Below, one piece after another: positions 34,180 through 42,332 of a stretch of DNA of 64,000 bases (position 1 is the first letter of the stretch; every line of letters begins with the position of its first letter). A model generated the notes under the pieces. The model was not told where the DNA came from. It worked only from the letters and a program-made list of their open reading frames with translations, and searched no databases. A program made the position numbers and the translations under genes. The DNA is taken from contig OZ253548.1 in NCBI GenBank assembly GCA_965262595.1, positions 1,798,001 to 1,862,000 on the forward strand, in the 5' to 3' direction. Origin of the DNA: CATQHB01 sp965262595 (GTDB taxonomy: Bacteria; Chloroflexota; Dehalococcoidia; Lucifugimonadales; UBA3495).

Positions 34180-34977
34180 ATGCCCTACTACCTGGACAAC
34201 CAGTTCCTGCTGGACAATCCCTGGATCACCGTGGTGGGCTGCGGCGGCACCGGCGGCTTCGTCACCGAGGGTCTCTGCCGGCTCTTCCAGGGCCGCGACG
34301 CCACCATCGTCCTGGTGGACCACGACCGGGTGGAACCCCACAACCTGCTCCGGCAGAATTTCTACCCCGGCGACGTGGGCGAGTTCAAAAGCAAGGCCCT
34401 GGCCGACCGGCTGGCGAAAGCCTACAACCGGCCCGTGGGCTACTCGGTCTATCCCTTCCGCGAGGAGGCCCGTCCCCAGGGGAGCCGCTACCCCGGCCTC
34501 TCCTCCCACGACGGCCTGATCATCGGCTGCGCCGACAACGCCGCCGCCCGCCGGGCTATGGCCGAATGCCTGCCGGGAGACCCCTGCCGCTGGCTCATCG
34601 ACGCCGGCAACGACACCAACTGGGGACAGGTCCTGGTTGGCAACGTCGCCGAGCCGGTGGCCCTGGAGGAACCTCCCTTCACCGGCGACACCTGCCACCT
34701 GGCCCCGGCGCCCACCCTCCAACGCCCCGACCTGCTGACGGCGGCTTCAACCCGGCCGCCCGACGTGGACTGCGCGGCGGCCCTGGACCTCACCGACCAG
34801 GACCCCACCATCAACCAGATGATGGCGTCGCTGGTGCTCCAGGTGGTCCGCCGCATGGTGGCGGGCACCTGCCCCTTCCTGGCCCTCTACCTGGACATGG
34901 ACCTGGGGACCGTCGCCCCCAGCTACGTCACCCCGGAGGCGGTGGCGCGGCTGGTGGGCCGGGCCGACGCCGGGTGA
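34180..34977 (+). CDS. PRTRC system ThiF-family (E1-like) protein
   Basis: A 265-residue protein with the nucleotide-binding Rossmann start ITVVGCGGTGGFVTEGLCRL (about 12-31), the LVDHDRVEPHNLLRQNF segment that defines ThiF/E1 activating enzymes (about 47-63), and IIGCADNAAARRAM. A Cys-containing C-terminal half (TGDTCHLAPAP, DVDCAAALD) may bind zinc or serve in thiol transfer. E1-like enzymes adenylate the C-terminus of small proteins. It starts at the ATG at 34180; AGGAGGTAA from the PRTRC A end supplies the ribosome-binding site. Confidence 0.85.
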   Translation: MPYYLDNQFLLDNPWITVVGCGGTGGFVTEGLCRLFQGRDATIVLVDHDRVEPHNLLRQNFYPGDVGEFKSKALADRLAKAYNRPVGYSVYPFREEARPQGSRYPGLSSHDGLIIGCADNAAARRAMAECLPGDPCRWLIDAGNDTNWGQVLVGNVAEPVALEEPPFTGDTCHLAPAPTLQRPDLLTAASTRPPDVDCAAALDLTDQDPTINQMMASLVLQVVRRMVAGTCPFLALYLDMDLGTVAPSYVTPEAVARLVGRADAG

Positions 34978-35024
34978 ACGGCGCAAACCAAAACACGCAG
35001 AGAACAACAAGGAGTTGAGCAACC

Positions 35025-35990
35025 ATGACTGACCAAAAGGAAACCGCCACCACGACGATGTGGCAGTCCTGCCACGCCGGGAAACGGGGACACCAGCTGA
35101 TGACCAGGAAGCTGGCCGACGCCATCCCTGACCTCGGAGCCAACGCCAACGTCGCCGACTGCGACAACGTGCTGGCCCCAGCCAAGCTTTTCAGTCCGTA
35201 CACGAATTGGACGTGGTACATCACCGAGTTGGACCCGGAAACCGGGCAGTGCTTCGGCCTGGTGGAGGGGTTTGAGCGTGAGTTGGGCTACTTTGACCTG
35301 TCGGAGCTGGCCGAGACCACGGTCTTCGGCGGCGTTCCCGCCGTGGAGCGCGACCTCTATTGGGAACCCAAGACCCTGGGCGAGATCAAAAACGGGTCCC
35401 ATAAGGACTCGCCGCCCAACCAGGAAACGGATATAGGAGAAACCATGACTGATGAAAGCGGCACGGAAATCCACCCCTCGGACGTGGTGAGCGCCGAGGA
35501 GTTCCTCTTCGGCCATGCGACGGATGATGCCCCTGCCGATGTTGGCGGGGAGCTTCCCGCCGGAGACGCGGCGGACGATGCGCCCGTCGACGTCGACGAA
35601 GAGCAGGATGCCGACGGTGAGGCCGCTGAGGAACCGGACGTTGCCGACGGCGGCGGAGTGCAGCCCGCTCAGGGCGAAACGGAAACCACCGAGGAGCTGA
35701 AGGTCGTCGTGTCCATCAAGGGAGGCCGGGCCACCATCGGTGTGCAATGCCCCGCTTCGGACCCGCACATCGAGTCCTTCGACGACCCGGACCTGTTCGG
35801 GCTGGCCCTGGAGGTCCCGGCGGTGGTGGCCAGGGCCAGGGCCAGGTGGGAGGACGAACCCAGGTATCCCGCCTACGAGAAGCCCGCTTCCCCAGCCCGT
35901 CGCCAGCGGCGGCGCGAGCCGGCGGCGGATACCGCAACCGCCGAGGGAGAGGTGGAACAGCCGCAGCCCGAGACGCTGCGGCTGTTCTAG
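35025..35990 (+). CDS. DUF2958-like domain fused to acidic repeat/tail region
   Basis: A 321-residue protein. Residues about 20-110 match the DUF2958 pattern (LMTRKLADAIPDLGANANVA, AKLFSPYTNWTWYITELDPE, CFGLVEGFERELGYFDLSEL). A very acidic middle of about 90 residues follows, then a compact C-terminal domain (VVVSIKGGRATIGVQCPAS, then DPDLFGLALEVPAVVARARA). An in-frame ATG at 35445 has AGGAG before it, so the second half could also be made separately or was once a separate gene. The start is the ATG at 35025 with AAGGAG. It is the last gene of the plus-strand maintenance run. Function is unknown. Confidence 0.65.
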   Translation: MTDQKETATTTMWQSCHAGKRGHQLMTRKLADAIPDLGANANVADCDNVLAPAKLFSPYTNWTWYITELDPETGQCFGLVEGFERELGYFDLSELAETTVFGGVPAVERDLYWEPKTLGEIKNGSHKDSPPNQETDIGETMTDESGTEIHPSDVVSAEEFLFGHATDDAPADVGGELPAGDAADDAPVDVDEEQDADGEAAEEPDVADGGGVQPAQGETETTEELKVVVSIKGGRATIGVQCPASDPHIESFDDPDLFGLALEVPAVVARARARWEDEPRYPAYEKPASPARRQRRREPAADTATAEGEVEQPQPETLRLF

Positions 35991-36031
35991 CAGCCAGACC
36001 CTGCCTTTCAACGGCTGCCTGGGGTTGAGTG

Positions 36032-36067
36032 TGCCGGTGGCCGACGACAGTTCGTCGGCCACCGGCA
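36032..36067. terminator. 16-bp stem-loop closing the maintenance region
   Basis: TGCCGGTGGCCGACGA (36032-36047) pairs perfectly with TCGTCGGCCACCGGCA (36052-36067) around the loop CAGT. It is followed by TCTTGG with no T-run, so it is not a canonical intrinsic terminator. It lies 42 bases after the last plus-strand gene and before the convergent minus-strand regulator, so a bidirectional transcription barrier is likely. The rest of 35991-36250 holds nothing I recognise. Confidence 0.65.
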
Positions 36068-36250
36068 TCTTGGAACAACTCTCTGTGTGGGCGTTTTTGC
36101 ATTTGTGGGTGCAAAGGTGACAGCAACGAACTTGCCCAGGGGCCGCATTCGCTGTTCTTCCGGGCCAAGTTCGTGGCCGAGGAACCGGCTCTTCCCCTGT
36201 GTGCGGCCCTTTTTGCGTTTCAGGATAGCGGCCATTCCCTGGAACGGCCG

Positions 36251-36526
36251 TCACTCCTCGCCAGGTTCGCCGTCGCAGGGTTCTTCGTCGGGTTCGATGA
36301 TGAACAGCCGGTCGAAGTCGTGCACCCCCAGGGCCTCCTGAATGCGCCGGCGGGCCTCCGGCGAGGGGCTGCGCTTCCCCGCCATCAGCAGGGAGAAGTA
36401 GCCCGGGGACAGCCCGCACAGGTGCGCCAGTTCGGTCTGCGTCATGTTGAGCAGGCTGAGCAACTCCGATACGGCGCTGCGGTTGAGCTTCACCCTGGGA
36501 CGCGAGGGACGGTTGCGCTTCTTCAT
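36251..36526 (-). CDS. XRE-family HTH regulator
   Basis: A 91-residue protein. The ATG at 36526 is chosen because GGAGG lies about nine bases upstream and the protein then starts with a basic arm (MKKRNRPSRPRVKLNRSA). The HTH is MTQTELAHLCGLSPGYFSLL, followed by MAGKRSPSPEARRRIQEALG and an acidic C-terminus. It is a small Cro/C1-type repressor with no other domain. It faces the end of the maintenance run and lies downstream of the repeat protein on the same strand. Targets are unknown. Confidence 0.8.
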   Translation of the reverse strand: MKKRNRPSRPRVKLNRSAVSELLSLLNMTQTELAHLCGLSPGYFSLLMAGKRSPSPEARRRIQEALGVHDFDRLFIIEPDEEPCDGEPGEE

Positions 36527-36662
36527 TCCGAGTATTCCTCCCCCGCCGGTGGCCGGGGGGGCCGACGGTGCGCTCAGGCAGAGGGTCGGCACAAGACTTG
36601 CACCGACCCTGTTCGCTGGTCCATGTATCGGGCTTCACCCGGTTGTCCGCAACCTCCGGGAC

Positions 36663-39600
36663 CTAACTCCCCGGCCCGCCGACCGTCAGCTCCAGCCGGT
36701 GGGACAGCATCCGCCCGTCCTCGGTGCAGATCGCGCCCTGGGCGTCGCAGTCCTCGGTGATTGGCAGGGTGATGGTGACCTGACCGTCGCTGTTGGGTCT
36801 CACCGTGATGCGCCAGCCTATGTCGCTGCCCTGCTCAAGCCGCTGCGCCTTCTTCACCGTTCCTCCGGTCACCGTGAAGGCGTGGTCCCGAAGGGTCTTG
36901 TAGCTCAGACCGAACTCCTCGCTGAACCACAGCTCGAAGGTGAAGACGCTCTCCCCGTCGTGAGACGCAGCGGCGTTCTCGATGAGGGCCGTCAGCGGTG
37001 TGGACGGCGCTCCGTCCACGGCGTCCGTCGCCGCGCTGGTCAGCGTCTCCTGGTGGCCCGCGTCGTCGGTGAAGCTCACCTTCACGTTGATGGCCTTGCC
37101 TATGTCGGCGTCGGCCAGGGTGTAGCTTGAGTCCGTCGCTCCGGGTATGTCCGCACCGTCGGCCTGCCACTGATAGCTGAACGCCACGTTGTCCAGCCCG
37201 TCCTCGTCGGCGATGCCCGACGTGTCCGTACTCATGGTCTCGCCCACCTGGGCCGTGCCGGTGACGGCGGGAGCTCCGGTGGCCGGGCTGTTGGGCTTGG
37301 CTTCCACGGCGTCGGTGGCCGCGCTGGTCAGTTCCTCGCCGTGGCCCCGGTCGTCGGTGAAGCTCACCCGCACCTTGACGGCCTTGCCCTCGTCGGCGTC
37401 GGCCACGGTGTAGGCGCTGCCGGTGGCCCCGGAAATGTTGGAGCCGTCAGCCAGCCAATGGTAGCTGAACGATGCGTTGTCCAGCCCGTCCTCGTCGGCA
37501 ATGCCGGACGTGTTAGCCGTCAGCGTCTCGCCTATCAGGGCCGTACCGTTGATGGTCGGCTCGCCCGTGGCCGGGCTGTTGGGCTTGGCTTCCACGGCGT
37601 CCGTCGCCGCGCTGGTCGATTCCTCCTCATTACCGGCGTCGTCGGTGAAGGTCACCTTCACGCTGACGGCCTTCCCCTCGTCGGCGTCGGCCAGGGTGTA
37701 GGTGGAGTTCGTCGCTCCGGAAATCTCCGCGCCGTCGGCCTGCCACTGGTAGGTGTAGGCCGCGTTGCTCAGGCCGTCATCGTCCGATATGCCCGACACG
37801 TCAGCCGTCAGCGTCTCGCCGACCTGGGCCTTGCCGGTGATGGTTGGCGCGCCCGTGGCCGGGGCGTTGGCGGTCTGCTCCTGCGACGTTGCCTGCGCCC
37901 GTATCTGTGCCGCGTCCGACGCCTCGCCCAGGTCGCCGAAGACATTGATGATAGCCTTCACCCGGTACACGTACAGCACGCCCGGCTCCACCTCCGTGTC
38001 GATGTAGGCGGTGTCGCCGTTTGGCGTTTGATTGACGTACACCAGCGGTTCGGCCTCGCCCTGCTCGGGACGGTGGCGCAGGATGTGGTAGCTGGACACC
38101 ACGTAGTCCACCACCGGAGCGGTCCAGGTCAGGACCACCGCGCCGCCCGACGCCTCGGCGGTCAGGCCGTGGGGACGGTCCGTCGGCTCCTCGTCCTCTT
38201 CGGCTGCTGCCACCACCGCAGCCGTGGCCGCGCTGGTGAACGACTCCTCGTGGCCCGCGTAGTCGGTAAAGCTCACCGTGACGCTGATGGCCTTGCCCTC
38301 GTCTGAGGCGGCCAGGGTGTAGCTGGAACCGGTTGCGCCGGACAGGTCCGTACTATCGGCCTGCCACTGGTAGGCGAAGGCCGCTCTGTCCAGCCCGTCG
38401 TCCATGATGCCGGACACGTCCGCCGTCAGCAGCTCGCCCACCCGGGCCGTGCCGGTAATGGTGAGCGCGCCCGTGGCCGGGCGGTTGGGCCTGGCTTCCA
38501 CCGCGTCCGTGGCTGCGCTGGTCAGCGTCTCCTCGTTGCCCGCGTCGTCGGTGAACGTCACTCTCACGCTGATGGTCTTGCCTTCGTCGGCGTCGTCCGG
38601 CGTGTAGGTCGCATCGGTCGCGTCCTGGGTCTCCGCGCCGTCGGCCAGCCACTGGTAGGTGAACACGGCGTTGGTCACCCCGTCCTCGTCGGCGATGCCG
38701 GACAGGTCCGCCGTCAGCTTCACGCCCACCTGGGCAATGCCGGTAATGGCGGGCAGACCCGTGGCCGGGGTGTTGGCCTGCGCCTCCTGTGTCTCGGGTT
38801 TCACGGCGTCCGTCGCCGCGCTGGTCAGTTCCTCCTCATTACCGGCGTCGTCGGTGAAGGACACCACAACGATGACGGCTTTGCCCACGTCGGCGTCCAC
38901 CGGCGTGTAGGTCGCATCGGTCGCGTCCTGGGTCTCCGAGCCGCCGGCCTGCCACTGATAGCTGAAAGCTGCCTTGGCCAGTCCGTCAGCATCGGCGATG
39001 TCCGACGTGTCCGCCGTCAGCGTCTGGCCCACCTGCGCCGTGCCGCTGATGGACGGCGCGCCCGTGGCCGGGTTGTTGGCGGCCTGCGCCTCCTTTGGCG
39101 CAAGCGTCGCCGTCGTCGCCGCGGCCAAGGCCCACGGGCCCGGCCCGTCGCCGTTCATGCCCCGCACCCGGTAGTAGTAGGTCGTTTCCGCCGTCAGCCC
39201 CGTGTGGCCGTAGGTGGTGTCCGCGCCGTCGTCGTCCGGATCCACCGCCTGCCAGCCCGTCTCGCCGTCCGCCGACCACTCCAGGTCGTAGCTCGTCGAA
39301 GCGGGGTTCGTGGTGATCCAGCCCAGGTCTATCCGGCTGCCGCCGTTGGCGGAAGCGAACAGGCTCGTCGCGCCGGGCGAGTATACCACATGCGCCAACG
39401 CCTGCGCGGGCGACCCCGCGCCCCGCGTCCCTATTGCGAAGTAATCCGACGGCGTGAAGAGGCCCATGCTGTCGGATCTGCCGCGCACCCGGAAGATGTA
39501 TTCGACGCCCGGTTCGAGGCCACGCAGCGTGTAGGTCGTGCCGGTGCCGCCGGTGCCCTCCCCTCCGAAACTCCACTGGTTGTCGGTGAAGGGGTCCCGC

Positions 39601-40139
39601 GTCTCCACGTGGTATTCGTCTATGGTCCCCGGCCTCACTGACGGCGCGGTCCAGGACAGCGTCACCCAGGTGTCGGCGACGGTCGTCGCCCTCAGGTTCG
39701 TGGGCTGGTTGGCGCCGGTGCCGGTGAGCGTGACGCTGGCGACCGCGCCCGGGTACTTGCGAAGGCCGCTCCACGCCCGCACGTAGATGGTGTGGTCCAC
39801 CCCCTCCATCCAGTTGATGATCGCCGATGTCGTGTTCCCGTTGGTCTCCATAACGGAGGGCGCAATATCGTGCCACCGGTTGAGGAGCTCGGGCTCGACG
39901 TCGAAGCTGCCGCCCGTGGCCCGCCACTGGTAGCCGCTGATGCCGGAGGCCCCCGTATCGGACGGCGGGGTCCAGCTCAACTCGGCCTCGCCGAGGGCCA
40001 GCCGGCTCACCGCCAGCCCGGTAACCGCGCCGGGGCCGTCCGCGTGCGCCGTGTCCAGCATCGGCCCCATGACCTTCACCGAGCAGTTGAACATATCGCA
40101 GTCGCCTCTGCCGAACCTGGGCCGCTCAGGCCCCCAGTA
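36663..40139 (-). CDS. Giant Ig-like/FN3 repeat protein, C-terminal segment
   Basis: The frame is open from about 40139 (ATG at 40094) to the stop at 36663, about 1150 residues. It begins with three fibronectin-III domains (LSWTPPSDTGASGISGYQWR, LRATTVADTWVTLSWTAPS). Six Ig-like modules of about 85-90 residues follow, each with a PATGAPTITGTAQVGETLTA-like start and TYQWQADG core; another FN3 domain lies between modules three and four. It ends with the FTFELWFSEEF and TEDCDAQGAICTEDGRMLS domain common at the C-termini of secreted repeat proteins. It is the end of the protein begun at 44885; the upstream join is a frameshift near 40126-40155. Confidence 0.75.
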   Translation of the reverse strand, partial: YWGPERPRFGRGDCDMFNCSVKVMGPMLDTAHADGPGAVTGLAVSRLALGEAELSWTPPSDTGASGISGYQWRATGGSFDVEPELLNRWHDIAPSVMETNGNTTSAIINWMEGVDHTIYVRAWSGLRKYPGAVASVTLTGTGANQPTNLRATTVADTWVTLSWTAPSVRPGTIDEYHVETRDPFTDNQWSFGGEGTGGTGTTYTLRGLEPGVEYIFRVRGRSDSMGLFTPSDYFAIGTRGAGSPAQALAHVVYSPGATSLFASANGGSRIDLGWITTNPASTSYDLEWSADGETGWQAVDPDDDGADTTYGHTGLTAETTYYYRVRGMNGDGPGPWALAAATTATLAPKEAQAANNPATGAPSISGTAQVGQTLTADTSDIADADGLAKAAFSYQWQAGGSETQDATDATYTPVDADVGKAVIVVVSFTDDAGNEEELTSAATDAVKPETQEAQANTPATGLPAITGIAQVGVKLTADLSGIADEDGVTNAVFTYQWLADGAETQDATDATYTPDDADEGKTISVRVTFTDDAGNEETLTSAATDAVEARPNRPATGALTITGTARVGELLTADVSGIMDDGLDRAAFAYQWQADSTDLSGATGSSYTLAASDEGKAISVTVSFTDYAGHEESFTSAATAAVVAAAEEDEEPTDRPHGLTAEASGGAVVLTWTAPVVDYVVSSYHILRHRPEQGEAEPLVYVNQTPNGDTAYIDTEVEPGVLYVYRVKAIINVFGDLGEASDAAQIRAQATSQEQTANAPATGAPTITGKAQVGETLTADVSGISDDDGLSNAAYTYQWQADGAEISGATNSTYTLADADEGKAVSVKVTFTDDAGNEEESTSAATDAVEAKPNSPATGEPTINGTALIGETLTANTSGIADEDGLDNASFSYHWLADGSNISGATGSAYTVADADEGKAVKVRVSFTDDRGHGEELTSAATDAVEAKPNSPATGAPAVTGTAQVGETMSTDTSGIADEDGLDNVAFSYQWQADGADIPGATDSSYTLADADIGKAINVKVSFTDDAGHQETLTSAATDAVDGAPSTPLTALIENAAASHDGESVFTFELWFSEEFGLSYKTLRDHAFTVTGGTVKKAQRLEQGSDIGWRITVRPNSDGQVTITLPITEDCDAQGAICTEDGRMLSHRLELTVGGPGS

Positions 40140-40983
40140 GCGCGCCCACCGTGATGGTGTTCTCCACGCCCGGGGTGAGCTCCCCCACCACCCCGTGGGT
40201 ACTGGGGCCGGTATCGAGGGCGCGCCAAGGCCCGTCGTTCACCTTGACCTCGTAGGTCTCCACCGCCCGGGGACCGGGCAGCTCGTCCCACGTCAGCCCG
40301 ACGACCACGCCTTCGACCGTCGCCTCCAGGTTGGCCGGCGCCCGCGCGTCGTCCAGGATGGTCACCAGGTGCGAAGAATTGTAAGGTGTCGTACCGGGTG
40401 CTCTAGTAGTTACAAGCTCTACGGAATTGGCCAGGTTGGGGCCTCGCTGCAGTGCAATCCTGAAGGTCTCATCGGGGTCGTACACCTGGTCGTCGGTGAT
40501 CAGGCCAACTACGGAGACCACGCTCTGGTATATATAGCGCCCGTCGCGCTGCATCCGGCGGAACCCCGTGCTGCTCCAGTCAGATCCGGAAAGGCCGAGG
40601 GCCGGGTCGTCCTGGTCGCTGCATTGCAATTGCTTGGCAAACGACTTGTAGTCCTCATCGTTTCTGTACTCAGCCGTGGTGATCTTTTGGGTGGTCAGCG
40701 AGATTTTTATCAATTGGCGGCGCGGCTCGCGGTCATACAACGTGACGCACTCGGCCATCACCACCACCCTGCGCGCGCCCTCGTCCACGCGGATGTGGGC
40801 CAGGCGCGCGCCGCCCGTCAGCGGACTGCCGTCGCTGTGCAGCGCGCGGACCCGAAAGGGCTGGCCCGTGTCGAGCACCCGCACGTCCGCCGACCGGGCG
40901 GACGCGCTCGCGCGGTAGCCGAAGCCCGGCGCCACCTCCGCCCGCACGTCGCCGTCCTGCTCGAACGTTGAGTCGCGCTGCAC
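40126..40983 (-). CDS. Giant repeat protein, fragment 3 (Calx-beta/FN3 part)
   Basis: A 285-codon frame in register with the upstream fragment but separated from it by TAG at 40984-40986. It starts VQRDSTFEQDGDVRAEV, the continuation of the Calx-beta-like domain that ends AGDTSAVHEV before the stop. A second Calx-beta-type unit (YDPDETFRIALQRG) and an FN3 domain (LEATVEGVVVGLTWDELPG) follow. It ends at TGA after ITVGALLGA; the neighbouring frame continues YWGPERPRFG, so a 2-base loss in the GCGC run near 40148 is likely. Not a stand-alone gene. Confidence 0.65.
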   Translation of the reverse strand: MQRDSTFEQDGDVRAEVAPGFGYRASASARSADVRVLDTGQPFRVRALHSDGSPLTGGARLAHIRVDEGARRVVVMAECVTLYDREPRRQLIKISLTTQKITTAEYRNDEDYKSFAKQLQCSDQDDPALGLSGSDWSSTGFRRMQRDGRYIYQSVVSVVGLITDDQVYDPDETFRIALQRGPNLANSVELVTTRAPGTTPYNSSHLVTILDDARAPANLEATVEGVVVGLTWDELPGPRAVETYEVKVNDGPWRALDTGPSTHGVVGELTPGVENTITVGALLGA

Positions 40984-42057
40984 CTACACCTCATGCACGG
41001 CGCTGGTATCGCCCGCGGCGATGGTCACCGTCTTGTTGCCCTCGTCGGCCGCGGCCACGTGGTCGGCGGTCTGGGCGTTGCCCAGGTCGGTGCGGGTGTC
41101 GCTGACCTCGGAGATGTTGATGGTCACGACCAGGTTGGCCGTCAGCGCAGTGGGTATGCTCACCCGGAATTTCACCTTCGGGACGCCTATGCCAACAATA
41201 AATTGGTCAATGATCTCGGCGTCGCCCTCCACGGCGATGGAGACCAGCAGGCCGGCCGGCGGCGGCGGCGACACCGCCGCCGTCGCCGCGCTGGTACGCT
41301 CCTCGGAGTAGCCGTCGTCGTCGGTGAAGCGCGCCCGCACCTTGATGGGCTTGCCATTGTCGGCGGCGACGAGGGTGTAGGTAGTATTGGTCGCCCTGGG
41401 AAGGTGGACGTCCGTGCCGTCCACCCGTATCCACTGGTACGTGTATCCGGGGCTGGTCAGGCCGTTGGCGTCCATGATGAGGGACGGGTCCGCGGTCAGC
41501 GTCTCCCCGACCTGCGTGATGCCGATGATAGTCGGCTCGTCCGTTGCCGGAGCGTTCACCACCGCCGTCGCCGCGCTGGTCCGCTCCTCGGAGTAGTTGA
41601 GGTCGTCGGTGAAGCGCACCCGCACCCTGATGGTCTTGCCCGCGTCGGCGGCGACCGGGACGTAGGTGATCGAAGTCGCCCCCGTGATGTTGGCGTCCGT
41701 GCCCCCGTCCACCCGGATCCACTGGTACGTGTATACGGGGGCGGTCAGCCCGTCGGCGTCCGAGATGCCCGACGTGACCGCCGTCAGCGTCTCGCCCACC
41801 TGCGCCGTGCCGGTGATCGTCGGCGCGCCCTTCGCGGGGTTCGCGGGGCCGTTGATCGCGATGCGGAGAGATTCTCCGGAGGTGCGCTCGCCCCAATCGC
41901 CGCCATGGATCCGATGGGCGGTGTTGCCGATGGACCAGCCGGAGGTCCGCCCGGCGTCCTCGCCGTTGGAAAGGGTCGTGTCGAGCCTGACGTTGGCGCC
42001 GCCTCTAACTTTAATGATGATGGAATAGGTCGTGTTGGGCTCCAGGACGGTGTAGGG
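40984..42057 (-). CDS. Giant repeat protein, fragment 2b
   Basis: About 358 codons, opening after the G/C-run frameshift at 42055-42061 with YTVLEPNTTYSIIIKVRGG. It holds the end of a choice-of-anchor-like domain (TSGESLRIAING), two Ig-like modules (GAPTITGTAQVGETLTAVTS and DEPTIIGITQVGETLTADPS, each with YQWIRVDG) and a Calx-beta-like stretch (FRVSIPTALTANLVVTINIS). It ends at an in-frame TAG. The longer open frame upstream of 42057 on this register is a shadow with Arg/Gly/His-rich nonsense composition. Confidence 0.65.
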   Translation of the reverse strand, partial: PYTVLEPNTTYSIIIKVRGGANVRLDTTLSNGEDAGRTSGWSIGNTAHRIHGGDWGERTSGESLRIAINGPANPAKGAPTITGTAQVGETLTAVTSGISDADGLTAPVYTYQWIRVDGGTDANITGATSITYVPVAADAGKTIRVRVRFTDDLNYSEERTSAATAVVNAPATDEPTIIGITQVGETLTADPSLIMDANGLTSPGYTYQWIRVDGTDVHLPRATNTTYTLVAADNGKPIKVRARFTDDDGYSEERTSAATAAVSPPPPAGLLVSIAVEGDAEIIDQFIVGIGVPKVKFRVSIPTALTANLVVTINISEVSDTRTDLGNAQTADHVAAADEGNKTVTIAAGDTSAVHEV

Positions 42058-42332
42058 GGGGCGATGAAGGTGAGCGTGCCGGCGGTGAAGCTGGCCGGGC
42101 GCGTGAGCTCGGCGAGCTTGCCGACGGGATGGCCGGAGGCGTTGGTGATTTCGATGTTGACGTCGAAGGAGTCGCCCTCGGCGTCGTCGGAGCCGACGTC
42201 GACGCTGGTCACGGTGTAGCCGCCGGTCCGGGAACCGGTGGTGAAGGTCTGCGCCCGGTGCTGGGAGGTGGAGTAATCGCCGTCCGAGCCCTGGCCGATA
42301 TTGGAGACATAGGTGACATTGGCGACGCCGGG
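42058..42332 (-). CDS. Giant repeat protein, fragment 2a
   Basis: About 91 codons between an in-frame TAG (42333-42335) and the frameshift at the 7-base G run (42055-42061). It reads PGVANVTYVSNIGQGSDGDY, AQTFTTGSRTGGYTVTSVDV and LTRPASFTAGTLTFIAPP. It is a second copy of the module at the mature N-terminus of fragment 1 (TYVSNIDQGNDNDWSASEDR), so the protein contains an internal duplication. It has no start codon of its own with a ribosome-binding site. Confidence 0.6.
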
